A DNA stretch of 64,000 nucleotides, taken from contig CAZEFE010000005.1 of NCBI GenBank assembly GCA_964511385.1, positions 62,001 to 126,000 on the forward strand. Reading direction: 5' to 3'. Positions 43,255-51,739 of this stretch are shown in pieces; within the stretch, counting starts at the first letter, position 1, and every line of letters begins with the position of its first letter. A model generated the notes under the pieces. It made no database searches and was not told the origin of the DNA. It saw only the letters and a list, made by a program, of their open reading frames with translations. Origin of the DNA: CAILHX01 sp964511385. Its GTDB lineage: Bacteria; Pseudomonadota; Gammaproteobacteria; Burkholderiales; Methylophilaceae. A program made the position numbers and the translations under genes.

Positions 43255-43545
43255 TTACGCTGCCAGCCTTTCAACCGGCTTAACCTTGATCGTGTTCTCA
43301 TGCTCGGCGTGCCACAGGTCATACTGCACCTGGGCGCGCAGCCAGGTTTCCGGGTTGCCGCCCAGCCATTGCGCCAGGCGAATCGCCATTTCGGCGCTGA
43401 TGGCCGCATTGCCGTTAATCATGCGCGACAGCGTCACGCGCGACACCCCAAGCTGGTCAGCGGCCTCAGTCACCGTCAGCCCCAGTGAGGGCAATATGTC
43501 CTCTTTCAGAATTTCCCCAGGGTGCGGGGGATTATGCATACGCAT
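43255..43545 (-). CDS. higA: HigA-family antitoxin
   Basis: 96 residues: PPHPGEILKEDIL opening and an XRE helix-turn-helix (LTVTEAADQLGVSRVTLSRMINGNAAIS), then MAIRLAQWLGGNPETWLRAQ, all typical of HigA. It follows higB by 11 bases, the reversed toxin-first order normal for HigBA, and represses its own promoter. Confidence 0.95.
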   Translation of the reverse strand: MRMHNPPHPGEILKEDILPSLGLTVTEAADQLGVSRVTLSRMINGNAAISAEMAIRLAQWLGGNPETWLRAQVQYDLWHAEHENTIKVKPVERLAA

Positions 43546-43556
43546 TGCAAGCTCTC

Positions 43557-43835
43557 CTAGTGATAGTCCTGATAATCCACAACTTCGGCATCCTCGCCAT
43601 CAAAGCGGAAGGTCAAACGCCAGTTGCCGTTGACCCATACCGACCAATGGCCGGCCATTTCACCCATCAAGGGATGCAGATTCCAACCGGGCATGTCCAT
43701 TTCCTGCGGGGTGCTGGCTACGTTCAGTATCGCCAGTTGCCGCCCCAGCTTTTTCGCATGGTCGGGGCGGATGCCTGCCTTGCTCCCGGTGAGGAAAAAC
43801 TTTTCCAGCCCTTTGTGCGCGAAGTTTTTAATCAT
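43557..43835 (-). CDS. higB: HigB-family toxin (RelE-like mRNA interferase)
   Basis: 92 residues: MIKNFAHKGLEKFF, then LHPLMGEMAGHWSVWVNGNWRLTFRFDGEDAEVVDYQDYH at the C-terminus with the expected Arg and His residues of HigB. A ribosome-dependent mRNA endonuclease. Its ATG is preceded by AT-rich promoter sequence. This pair lies between nif operons and could favour retention of the island. Confidence 0.94.
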   Translation of the reverse strand: MIKNFAHKGLEKFFLTGSKAGIRPDHAKKLGRQLAILNVASTPQEMDMPGWNLHPLMGEMAGHWSVWVNGNWRLTFRFDGEDAEVVDYQDYH

Positions 43836-43925
43836 TAATGTGTATCGTATAACGCATCACGCGACAATGCAAGAAACGTTTTTTGGAGTGATTGCACAAA
43901 ATAAAATAGGGAATACACTTACACC

Positions 43926-45296
43926 ATGACCACACCCGATAACCGTATCGGCATTGCCAAAGGCGCATTCAGCGTGCCCGACAATATTGATGCCGACAAC
44001 CCCACCATTTCAAGCCAGATTGAAGGTGCTATGCACAATCTTGAGAGTAGCGATAATGAGTCAGACCATTTGAAAAAAAGGCAGGCGGCATTAATCGCGG
44101 CCATTCAAAATGGCACTCTTTCTTTGCTTGATGGAGTAATGTCACCGATTTCACAAGCTATAGCTAATCGTTTAGGAACCACAAACTTTGATATGAATTC
44201 GTGGTGGGTAGAAACCCCCACATATTGGTTATGTCCTGCTTGTGGCCGGGGAAAACTAGAAATTGCTCGGCTAAATACCAAAGGCGAGATTATGTGCCAC
44301 TTGGTAGAGCATCACGATCATATGAAAGATGTTCTGAAACGCAGATTTCGAGAAATCTCAATAAATCGAGAAAAGGTAATTGCTGATGCGCAAGCTGAAG
44401 GGTTTGCGAAACGCTCTTCAATGATGATTTCGGCATTTGAAAACACGATCGTATGTATTGATTGCAACAATGCTGATTCGATAGCAAAAAAAGCAGCACA
44501 CACTCATAGTGACTTTTCATTTTCCCCTCAGGAACTTCGTCAAATTGTCAAACCTGCATCCAATCAACCACATGAAATCAACAAAAACACTTCGAGGGCG
44601 ATATGGATGGAACGAGCACAGACATTTGAACTCAGGCTAAAAATTGCTGATCGCATTGCTGAAATTGCTGCCAATAACGAGCATTGGTTCCAACCTGGGG
44701 AATTCGGCAACAATCCTGAAAAGATTTCTCGGATAGCCTCCCAAATAATTTTCGATAAAGGAGCTTATGGCGTTCTTGATGAACTGAAGGGCCCTCGCAA
44801 AACTAAACCCGTTCGGTCTATCTCCGCCTGGAGACAGACTCGACACCCTGAAGTCAAAGAGCCTCCCTCGCGGAATGAAATAGAACATGCAGGATTGGTT
44901 GGAAACTCAGCTTTCTGGGCTGAGATTGATGAAGAGTGGGAATGCCCGGGATGCCAAAGAAAAAAGCGCGAATTAGTGCGAAAAAACAAAAATGGTGAAT
45001 GGTCATTCCCTGTTGGCACAAGATTCCTATTTGATGCAGAAGCACCATGGCATCGTATCAATACACTTGCTTGCGGTGATTGCTTAAAGGTTGCAGAAGA
45101 TATGGGGAAAGAGGCCGCATATCTTGCAGAGAAGAAAATACAAGGCTTTGCTTCTAAAGTTTGCATTGAGGAGGTGCGGCAATGTGTAATTCCCCACCCC
45201 CATTCTCGACACAACATTAATAACGAAGCCACTTCTAAAGTGTTAGAAACTATCGCCCACAGAATTATTCGCATTGCGGATCAAAAGGCCCCGTAG
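43926..45296 (+). CDS. Unknown protein with duplicated zinc-ribbon module
   Basis: 456 residues, AT-rich relative to neighbours. Two similar modules are visible: residues about 89-185 (WWVETPTYWLCPACGRGKLEIARLN then VCIDCNNAD) and about 330-395 (FWAEIDEEWECPGCQRKKRELVRKN then ACGDCLKVA). Each gives a CxxC ... CxxC pair, with histidines between (HHDHM; PWHR), so each probably binds zinc and may be HNH-like. No helicase, nuclease or transporter motif is certain. It sits beside higBA and a methyltransferase in a likely acquired patch; I do not recognise the family. Confidence 0.72.
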   Translation: MTTPDNRIGIAKGAFSVPDNIDADNPTISSQIEGAMHNLESSDNESDHLKKRQAALIAAIQNGTLSLLDGVMSPISQAIANRLGTTNFDMNSWWVETPTYWLCPACGRGKLEIARLNTKGEIMCHLVEHHDHMKDVLKRRFREISINREKVIADAQAEGFAKRSSMMISAFENTIVCIDCNNADSIAKKAAHTHSDFSFSPQELRQIVKPASNQPHEINKNTSRAIWMERAQTFELRLKIADRIAEIAANNEHWFQPGEFGNNPEKISRIASQIIFDKGAYGVLDELKGPRKTKPVRSISAWRQTRHPEVKEPPSRNEIEHAGLVGNSAFWAEIDEEWECPGCQRKKRELVRKNKNGEWSFPVGTRFLFDAEAPWHRINTLACGDCLKVAEDMGKEAAYLAEKKIQGFASKVCIEEVRQCVIPHPHSRHNINNEATSKVLETIAHRIIRIADQKAP

Positions 45297-45324
45297 GGCG
45301 GATTAGCCACAGGCGTAATCCGCC
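45297..45324. repeat. Small palindromic intergenic repeat
   Basis: GGCGGATTA / TAATCCGCC inverted repeat with a ten-base loop, starting over the stop codon of the zinc-ribbon gene. A single GGCGGATTA half-copy recurs at 46131-46139. It resembles dispersed proteobacterial repeats and may act as a transcript end. Confidence 0.65.
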
Positions 45325-45366
45325 GCATGCCGAATCCATGTCACACCCGTAAGGAAGCTTTCCACA

Positions 45367-46122
45367 ATGGACATCCCACGAATCTTCAACATCACTGAAA
45401 GCGCTCATCGCATCCACAACCCGATCACGCCCGAAAAGCTTGCCACGCTCGGTGCGGCGCTGCGTCTGGAATCGGGCGCACAGGTGCTTGATCTCGGCAG
45501 CGGTTCGGGGGAGATGCTGTGCACTTGGGCACGCGATCACGGCGTCACCGGCACCGGCATCGACATGAGCCAGTTGTTCACCGAGCAAGCACAACGTCGT
45601 GCCGTGGAACTCGGTGTCGCCGATCAAGTCAGGTTCGTCCATGGCGATGCCGCAGGCCATGTATCAGACGAGAAGGTCGATGTGGCCGCCTGTGTCGGCG
45701 CCACCTGGATCGGCGGGGGCGTCGCCGGCACAATCGGTCTACTGGCGCGAAGCCTGCGCGCTGGGGGGATCATCCTCATTGGCGAGCCCTACTGGCGGCA
45801 GTTACCGCCGACGGAAGATGTTGCCCAAGGGTGTCTTGCCCACTCGATCTCCGACTTTCTCATGCTCCCCGAACTTCTCGCGTCTTTCGGGCACCTTGGC
45901 TACGATGTCGTTGAAATGGTGCTGGCTGACCAAGACGGCTGGGACAGATACGAGGCAGCCAAATGGCTCACCATGCGCCGATGGCTCGAAGCCAATCCCG
46001 ACGACGAGTTGACCAAAGAAGTTCGCGCCCAACTGACCTCGGAACCCGAGCGCTACGCTACTTACACTCGTGAATACCTAGGCTGGGGTGTGTTCGCGCT
46101 GATGCTACGGGAAGCGCCGTAG
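45367..46122 (+). CDS. Class I SAM-dependent methyltransferase
   Basis: 251 residues. Motif I is VLDLGSGSGEML near residue 40, an acidic residue of motif II is in TGIDMSQ near residue 62, and motif III is near FVHGDAAGHVSDEKVDVAACVGATW. Substrate unknown. It converges on the hscA-fdx end and is probably cargo of the same insert as the zinc-ribbon gene. Confidence 0.88.
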   Translation: MDIPRIFNITESAHRIHNPITPEKLATLGAALRLESGAQVLDLGSGSGEMLCTWARDHGVTGTGIDMSQLFTEQAQRRAVELGVADQVRFVHGDAAGHVSDEKVDVAACVGATWIGGGVAGTIGLLARSLRAGGIILIGEPYWRQLPPTEDVAQGCLAHSISDFLMLPELLASFGHLGYDVVEMVLADQDGWDRYEAAKWLTMRRWLEANPDDELTKEVRAQLTSEPERYATYTREYLGWGVFALMLREAP

Positions 46123-46135
46123 ATACAAGGGCGGA

Positions 46136-46474
46136 TTAATCGTGTTCGCGGGCGTGGTTGAGGCTGTAGCGCGGCAGTTCGATGGTGATCGGCACCTGCC
46201 CTACCTTGACCTGGCAGGCCAGGCGCGAAGTCGGGGTGAGCCCCCAGGCTTCATCCAGCTGGTCTTCTTCTTCGTCGGTGGCGGACGGCAGCGACGAGAA
46301 TCCTTCCTTAATGACCACATGGCAGGTGCTGCAGGCGCAGACGCCGTCGCAGGCGTGCTCGATTTCCACGCCGGCGGCCAGCAGGGCGTCGCACAGCACC
46401 TTGCCGGGTTTGGCGTCGAAGCTTAACCCGTCAGGACAGCTTTCCGGATGCGGCAGTATGGTGATTTGCGTCAT
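46136..46474 (-). CDS. fdx: ISC-type 2Fe-2S ferredoxin
   Basis: 112 residues of the adrenodoxin-like Fdx that ends isc operons: GVEIEHACDGVCACSTCHVVIKEG with cluster ligands, and RLACQ near residue 93. Electron donor in Fe-S assembly on IscU. It overlaps hscA by four bases. Confidence 0.95.
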   Translation of the reverse strand: MTQITILPHPESCPDGLSFDAKPGKVLCDALLAAGVEIEHACDGVCACSTCHVVIKEGFSSLPSATDEEEDQLDEAWGLTPTSRLACQVKVGQVPITIELPRYSLNHAREHD

Positions 46475-48348
46475 ATGCCGATGGTCTCGATCTGTTTTCC
46501 GGAAAGCGCCCGACGAATGGAAGCGTCCATGCGCCGGGCGGCAAATTCAGCGGTGGCGTTGTTGAGCGCCTCGGTCGCCTGGCGTAATTCCTCGATGCTG
46601 TTTGCATCGCCCAGCATGATGATTTCCGCCAGTTCATAGATTTTGTTCCAGATGGCATCCCATTCGGGCTTGCTGAGCAGTTCGTGGCCATCCTCGGCCA
46701 TGGCGGTTTCGGTGGCGTCCAGCAGGCGGCGCGCATCCACCTGCGCCTCGCGCAGGGCGCGCATGCGCTTGTCGTGCTCGGCGTGGGAAACCCCGGCGGT
46801 GAGCATGCCGGCGATTTCATCATCCGAAAGGCCGTAGGATGGTTTCACCTCGATATGCGCTTCGACGCCGGTGGTCTGCTCGCGTGCCGATACCGACAGC
46901 AGGCCGTCGGCATCCACCTGGAAAGTCACACGGATGCGCGCGGCACCTGCCACCATAGCCGGGATGCCGCGCAACTCAAAGCGCGCCAGCGAGCGGCATT
47001 CCGCCACCAGTTCGCGTTCGCCCTGCACCACGTGGAAGCTCATGGCGGTCTGGCCGTCTTTAAACGTCGTAAAATCCTGGGCGCGCGCCGAGGGAATGGT
47101 GGAGTTGCGCGGGATGATTTTTTCGCTCAGGCCACCCATGGTTTCCAGCCCCAAGGACAGCGGAATCACATCCAGCAGCAGCAGTTCGTCCCCACCCCGG
47201 TTGCCGACCAGGGCATTGGCCTGGATGGCCGCTCCCAGCGCCACCACCTTGTCCGGGTCGAGGTTGGTCAGTGGTTCACGCTCGAAAAATTCCGCCACGG
47301 TTTTTCTCAAATGCGGCATGCGGGTGGCGCCGCCCACCAGCACCACGCCCTGCACTTCGTCCACCTGCAAGCCGGCGTCGCGCAAGGCGCGGCGCACCGG
47401 GCCCAGGGTTTTGCCCAGCAGCGGCTTGGTCAGCTCGATGAAAATATCGCGGCTGAGGATGGCGCTGACAGGTTTGCCATTTGCCAGCGTACAGTGGATT
47501 TCCGTGGTTGCGGTATCGGTCAGCCGCTCCTTGGCTAGCCGGGCCTCGGTCAGCAGCAGGCGCGTATCCTCCGCGCCAAGCGCTGAAAGGTTGAGCATGC
47601 CCAGCAGCCAGCCGTAGATGGCGCGGTCGAAGTCATCACCGCCCAGCGCGGAGTCGCCGCTGGTGGCCAGCACCTCGAACACGCCGCGCGTCAGCCGCAG
47701 GATGGAGAAATCGAAGGTGCCGCCGCCCAGGTCATAGACGCAATAGATGCCTTCGGCAGCGTTGTCCAGGCCGTAGGCGATGGCCGCCGCGGTGGGTTCA
47801 TTCAGCAGCCGCAGCACGCTCAGTCCGGCCAGCCGCGCGGCATCCTTGGTGGCCTGGCGCTGGGCGTCGTCAAAATAGGCAGGCACGGTAATCACCGCAC
47901 CGGACAACTCGCCACCCAGGCTAGCCTCGGCGCGCATGCGCAGCACCTTGAGGATGTCGGCGGAAACTTCCACCGGGCTGAGTTCGCCGGCGACGGTCTT
48001 GAGTTTGACCATGCCGGGCGCCTCGATGAACTGGTACGGCAGGTTGGCCATATCGGCAATATCATCCACGCCACGCCCCATAAAGCGCTTGACCGAAACA
48101 ATGGTGTTGCGCGGGTCTTTGGCCGCGCCATCGCGCGCTTCCCAACCCACTTCCACCTCGCCGCCGGGCGCGTAACGCACCACCGAAGGCAGCAAGGCGC
48201 GCCCCGCTTCATCCGGCAGCACTTCGGCGCTGCCGCTGCGCACCGAGGCCACCAGCGAGTGCGTGGTGCCGAGGTCTATGCCTACCGCCAATCTATGTTG
48301 ATGTGGTGCGGCGCTTTGGCCTGGTTCGACAATTTGGAGCAATGCCAT
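46471..48348 (-). CDS. hscA: Fe-S assembly Hsp70 chaperone HscA
   Basis: 625 residues. N-terminal ATPase domain with VGIDLGTTHSLVA near residue 23 and VYDLGGGTFDFSIL near residue 205, and a C-terminal substrate-binding domain. HscA with HscB releases clusters from IscU by binding its LPPVK motif, which is present in the IscU here. It lies 12 bases after hscB. Confidence 0.97.
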   Translation of the reverse strand: MALLQIVEPGQSAAPHQHRLAVGIDLGTTHSLVASVRSGSAEVLPDEAGRALLPSVVRYAPGGEVEVGWEARDGAAKDPRNTIVSVKRFMGRGVDDIADMANLPYQFIEAPGMVKLKTVAGELSPVEVSADILKVLRMRAEASLGGELSGAVITVPAYFDDAQRQATKDAARLAGLSVLRLLNEPTAAAIAYGLDNAAEGIYCVYDLGGGTFDFSILRLTRGVFEVLATSGDSALGGDDFDRAIYGWLLGMLNLSALGAEDTRLLLTEARLAKERLTDTATTEIHCTLANGKPVSAILSRDIFIELTKPLLGKTLGPVRRALRDAGLQVDEVQGVVLVGGATRMPHLRKTVAEFFEREPLTNLDPDKVVALGAAIQANALVGNRGGDELLLLDVIPLSLGLETMGGLSEKIIPRNSTIPSARAQDFTTFKDGQTAMSFHVVQGERELVAECRSLARFELRGIPAMVAGAARIRVTFQVDADGLLSVSAREQTTGVEAHIEVKPSYGLSDDEIAGMLTAGVSHAEHDKRMRALREAQVDARRLLDATETAMAEDGHELLSKPEWDAIWNKIYELAEIIMLGDANSIEELRQATEALNNATAEFAARRMDASIRRALSGKQIETIGI

Positions 48349-48360
48349 GTTTACGTTCTT

Positions 48361-48885
48361 TCAACTTTCCAGCGCATCCAGCGCGTTGTCGATTTCAGCG
48401 CGCAGTTTTTCGTAGAACCGCAGCTCGTTCACGCGCTTGGCGGCAGCTTCGAAATCGCCGCGCTCGTCCAGCGCTACCGCCAGTTCTTTTTCCTGCACCG
48501 ATACCTTGTGCTTCAGCCGGCGGGCCAATGCCCCCAGCGCGGCAACATCGCGGGAGGAGCGCGCCTCTTCAATCGCCTCGCGCCACTCCATCTGCGACAT
48601 CAGGAAAGCCGGCGCAACCGCGGTAGTGGCGCTATCTTTCCCGGCCAGGCTGATCAGGCAATGCGCACGGCTGGCCGGATGGCGCAAGGCGCGGTAGCCG
48701 TCGTTCACCGCGGTAGCTCGCTGCAGCGCCATGCGGCGTTCTGCATCGCTGCGGCTAACGTGGCGATCAGGGTGGAACTCGGCCTGCAGTCGCAGAAACG
48801 ATGTTTCCAGGTTGCGCATGTCTATGGTGAATCGGGGGGCCAAGCCGAATAACTCGAAATAGTTGGTGCTGGTCAGGACATCCAT
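48361..48885 (-). CDS. hscB: Fe-S assembly J-protein HscB
   Basis: 174 residues. N-terminal J domain with TNYFELFGL at the start and the HPD tripeptide in FHPDRHV near residue 38, then a helical IscU-binding domain. The ATG at 48885 has GGGGAG six bases upstream; a longer reading lacks support. Confidence 0.96.
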   Translation of the reverse strand: MDVLTSTNYFELFGLAPRFTIDMRNLETSFLRLQAEFHPDRHVSRSDAERRMALQRATAVNDGYRALRHPASRAHCLISLAGKDSATTAVAPAFLMSQMEWREAIEEARSSRDVAALGALARRLKHKVSVQEKELAVALDERGDFEAAAKRVNELRFYEKLRAEIDNALDALES

Positions 48886-48938
48886 TATGATCTCCCCTTG
48901 AGTGCCGCACGCAGAACCAGCCTGCATGCAGCATGGAA

Positions 48939-49262
48939 TCACACGCTGAAGCTTTCGCCACAGCCGCAGTTGGCCTTGGCGTTGGGGTTGTTGAACTTGA
49001 AGCCTTCGTTCAGCCCTTCCTTGGCAAAATCCAGTTCGGTGCCATCCAGGTAAACCAGGCTGGTCGGGTCGACCAGCACCTTGATGCCGTTGCTGTCAAA
49101 AACCACGTCTTCCGGTGCGGCTTCATCCACGAATTCCAGGGTATAAGCCATGCCGGAGCAGCCGGAGGTCTTGACGCCCAGGCGCAGACCGATGCCCTTG
49201 CCACGACTGGCGAGGAATTTCTGCACGCGCGTGGCGGCGGTAGATGTTACGGTAATTGCCAT
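48939..49262 (-). CDS. iscA: Iron-sulfur assembly protein IscA
   Basis: 107 residues of the A-type carrier family: MAITVTSTAATRVQKFLASRG, then the three conserved cysteines in KTSGCSGMAY (about residue 35) and NCGCGESFSV at the end. It follows erpA by nine bases. Confidence 0.96.
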   Translation of the reverse strand: MAITVTSTAATRVQKFLASRGKGIGLRLGVKTSGCSGMAYTLEFVDEAAPEDVVFDSNGIKVLVDPTSLVYLDGTELDFAKEGLNEGFKFNNPNAKANCGCGESFSV

Positions 49263-49271
49263 GTTTGCCTC

Positions 49272-49619
49272 CTAGACCGAAAACGAACTGCCACAGCCAC
49301 AAGTGGACGTAGCATTGGGGTTGGTGATGACGAAGCGCGAGCCTTCCAGCCCTTCCTGGTAATCGATGGTGGCGCCGACCAGGTACTGGAAGCTCATGGC
49401 ATCCACCAGCATGGTGACGCCTTCCTTCTCAATCGCCAGGTCATCCTCGGCCACCTGGTCGTCAAAGGCGAAGCTGTACTGAAAGCCGGAGCAGCCGCCG
49501 CCGGTGACGTACACGCGCAGTTTGAGGTTGGCATCGCCCTCCTCCGCCAGCATTTCGCTGACCTTGCCTGCGGCATTGGTGGTGAAAATAATCGGTTCCA
49601 TCGTGGCGGTATCAGTCAT
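49272..49619 (-). CDS. erpA: A-type Fe-S carrier, ErpA-like
   Basis: 115 residues: FTTNAAGKVSEMLAEEG, VTGGGCSGFQYSFAFD, and TCGCGSSFSV at the C-terminus. The GFQYSFAFDD segment is characteristic of ErpA. Having ErpA inside the isc operon is unusual for gammaproteobacteria; in this window it gives the isc set two A-type carriers, with a third (HesB-like) after nifB. Confidence 0.92.
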   Translation of the reverse strand: MTDTATMEPIIFTTNAAGKVSEMLAEEGDANLKLRVYVTGGGCSGFQYSFAFDDQVAEDDLAIEKEGVTMLVDAMSFQYLVGATIDYQEGLEGSRFVITNPNATSTCGCGSSFSV

Positions 49620-49646
49620 TTCGTTCTCCTTGAATATCCGGGCATG

Positions 49647-50066
49647 TCAGGCAGCGGACTTGCAGGCGTCGTAGCCTTCCGCCCCGGTGTCGTTTTTGCT
49701 GCGATAGTCGGTAATTGCGGCGCGGATGGCGTCCTCGGCCAGCACCGAGCAGTGGATTTTCACCGGCGGCAGCGCCAGTTCTTCGGCGATGTGGGTGTTT
49801 TTGATGTCCAGCGCCTGGTCCAGCGTCTTGCCCTTGAGCATTTCGGTGACCAGGGACGACGAGGCAATCGCCGAGCCGCAACCATAGGTCTTGAACTTGG
49901 CATCCTCGATGATGCCGGATTCATTCACCTTGATTTGCAGCTTCATCACGTCGCCGCACGCCGGGGCGCCCACCATGCCGGTGCCGACATCTTGATCCTG
50001 CTGGTTGAAGGAACCGACGTTGCGCGGGTTCTCGTAGTGGTCCAGTACTTTGTCGCTATATGCCAT
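49647..50066 (-). CDS. iscU: Fe-S cluster scaffold IscU
   Basis: 139 residues. MAYSDKVLDHYENPRNVGSF opens it, with Asp-Cys type ligands in GAPACGDVM (Cys near 37), KTYGCGSAIASSS and HCSVLAEDAI. The chaperone-binding LPPVK is present. It overlaps no neighbour; 71 bases to the iscS stop hold a repeat (separate entry). Confidence 0.97.
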   Translation of the reverse strand: MAYSDKVLDHYENPRNVGSFNQQDQDVGTGMVGAPACGDVMKLQIKVNESGIIEDAKFKTYGCGSAIASSSLVTEMLKGKTLDQALDIKNTHIAEELALPPVKIHCSVLAEDAIRAAITDYRSKNDTGAEGYDACKSAA

Positions 50067-50096
50067 TTTGTTGCTCCTTTCAGTCGCGGGGCCAGA

Positions 50097-50162
50097 GGCT
50101 AGGGACTAGCCACAGCAACCCCGCAGTTTTCCAGTCCCTAGCCCCTAGCCCCTAATCCCTGC
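50097..50162. repeat. TAGCCCC-type repeat between iscU and iscS
   Basis: An 11-bp inverted repeat GGCTAGGGACT / AGTCCCTAGCC (50097-50107, 50133-50143) continues into tandem CCCTAGCCCCTAATCCC units. It runs into the iscS frame: the last residues of IscS and its TAG stop are encoded by this repeat. A fragment, GGGGCTAG, recurs just after the DegT-like gene at 60957-60965. Confidence 0.75.
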
Positions 50163-51397
50163 TTTTCACCGCGATGCGATTCCGTGCCATGCACCCAACT
50201 CACGGAAGCAAGGTCGATGCCTTCCTTGAACATATCCCACAATGGCGACAACTCACGCAGCAGGCCAACCTTGCCTTTCAGCAGGCTGACGGCAAGATCG
50301 ATGTCGGCCTCGGTGGTATAGCGCCCGACCGAAAACCTGATGGACGAATGCGCCAGTTCGTCTTCGCGGCCAATCGCCTTCAATACATAGGAAGGCTCCA
50401 GGCTGGCCGAGGTACAGGCCGATCCGCTGGAAACGGCGATATCCTTGATGGCCATCATCAGCGATTCACCTTCAACGAAGTTGAAACTGACGTTGAGGTT
50501 GTGCGGCACGCGCTGCTCAAGGTCGCCATTGAGGTACACCTCTTCCATATCGCTCAGGCCGGCCCATAACCTGTCGCGCAGTGTGCGGATGCGCTGGTTT
50601 TCTTCCGCCATTTCTTCCCTGGCAATGCGGAACGCTTCGCCCATGCCGACGATCTGGTGCACCGGCAAGGTGCCTGAGCGGAAGCCGCGTTCGTGGCCGC
50701 CCCCGTGCATCTGCGCTTCCAGCCGGGTTCTGGGCTTGCGGCTGACGTAAAGCGCGCCGATGCCCTTGGGGCCGTAGGTCTTGTGTGCGGAGAAACTCAT
50801 CAGGTCCACCGGCAGCTTTTCCAGGTCAATGTTCACCTTGCCGGTGGCCTGCGCTGCATCCACATGAAAAACGATGCCTTTACCGCGGCAGATGTCGCCG
50901 ATGGCTTCGATGTCCTGGATCACGCCGATTTCGTTATTGACCAGCATCACCGAAACCAGCACGGTATCCGGGCGTATCGCCGCCTTGAATGCATCCAGGT
51001 CAACCAGGCCGTTTTCCAGCGGCGCCAGGTAGGTGGCGCTGAAGCCCTGGCGCTCCAATTCGCGCACGGTGTCGAGTACCGCCTTGTGTTCGGTCTTGAC
51101 GGTGATCAGGTGTTTGCCCTTGCTGGGGCCGTAAAAATGTGCGGCACCCTTGATCGCCAGGTTGTTGGATTCGGTGGCGCCGGAAGTCCAGACTATGTCC
51201 TTGGGGTCGCAATTGACCAGCGCGGCCACCTGCTCACGCGCCAGGTCCACCGCGGCTTCCGCTTCCCAGCCATAAGCATGGGAACGGCTGGCTGGATTGC
51301 CGAAGTGTTCGGTCAGATATGGGAGCATCTTTTCCACGACCCTGGGATCCACCGGCGTGGTTGCGGAATAATCCAGATAAATAGGCATTTCTTTCAT
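50138..51397 (-). CDS. iscS: Cysteine desulfurase IscS
   Basis: Supplies sulfur to IscU and to tRNA thiolation. MKEMPIYLDYSATTPVDPRV opens it, PLP Lys is in SFSAHKTYGPKG near residue 205, and the mobile-loop Cys is in SSGSACTSASLEPSYVL. The usual end (about residue 404) is followed by a short non-conserved tail (ESHRGEKQGLGARG), the last part of which is read from the adjacent repeat. Start 51397 has AAGGA eight bases upstream. First gene of isc, with no iscR here. Confidence 0.97.
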   Translation of the reverse strand: MKEMPIYLDYSATTPVDPRVVEKMLPYLTEHFGNPASRSHAYGWEAEAAVDLAREQVAALVNCDPKDIVWTSGATESNNLAIKGAAHFYGPSKGKHLITVKTEHKAVLDTVRELERQGFSATYLAPLENGLVDLDAFKAAIRPDTVLVSVMLVNNEIGVIQDIEAIGDICRGKGIVFHVDAAQATGKVNIDLEKLPVDLMSFSAHKTYGPKGIGALYVSRKPRTRLEAQMHGGGHERGFRSGTLPVHQIVGMGEAFRIAREEMAEENQRIRTLRDRLWAGLSDMEEVYLNGDLEQRVPHNLNVSFNFVEGESLMMAIKDIAVSSGSACTSASLEPSYVLKAIGREDELAHSSIRFSVGRYTTEADIDLAVSLLKGKVGLLRELSPLWDMFKEGIDLASVSWVHGTESHRGEKQGLGARG

Positions 51398-51435
51398 GCT
51401 GCACATCCTTCACGATACTGGTTAAACCGTAACCA

Positions 51436-51450
51436 GCAATCTCCGTGCCA
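51436..51450 (-). promoter_or_regulatory. Sigma-54 promoter of the isc operon
   Basis: Minus strand TGGCAC-GGAGA-TTGC, an exact -24/-12 consensus, 39 bases from the iscS ATG. It places a full isc operon under sigma-54 control in place of IscR. Confidence 0.92.
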
Positions 51451-51466
51451 TGGTGCATGATCCATT

Positions 51467-51479
51467 CAACATATTGATT
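51467..51479. promoter_or_regulatory. IHF-like site in the iscS-nifA spacer
   Basis: CAA-CATA-TTGATT matches the IHF consensus in reverse orientation without mismatch. It lies between the isc promoter and the NifA site, where a bend would be needed. Confidence 0.65.
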
Positions 51480-51533
51480 TGCAATGCCTTTACTGCTGGC
51501 ACCAAGATGGTGCGCAAGGCAAATTGTCGCGAT

Positions 51534-51549
51534 TGTCCGATTGGCTACA
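51534..51549. promoter_or_regulatory. NifA activator site upstream of iscS
   Basis: TGT-CCGATTGGCT-ACA, perfect TGT-N10-ACA, 84 bases from the isc -24 element, in the roughly 330-base spacer between iscS and nifA. Apart from the three sites listed I see no gene in that spacer; a sigma-54 promoter for nifA itself was not found. Confidence 0.85.
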
Positions 51550-51739
51550 TCATCTTCTGTCGAGTTTCTTTCAGGCTTGCGGTACCTGCCCCGGCAAGCA
51601 TTCGTCTTGAATGCAGGCAGGCTATGCCACTAATTCGCCACGTACCCGGATTTTCCCGCGATGGCGGCAGCCAGGCCGGAAGCCTGCGGCACGCATATTG
51701 CTTGAAGGGATTTAACAGTAATTTCATCAAGTGAACGCA

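Noticed and set aside
51497..51511. TGGCAC in the iscS-nifA spacer as a sigma-54 promoter for nifA
   Set aside because: No GC at the -12 position; spacing fails. nifA is more likely transcribed by another sigma factor.
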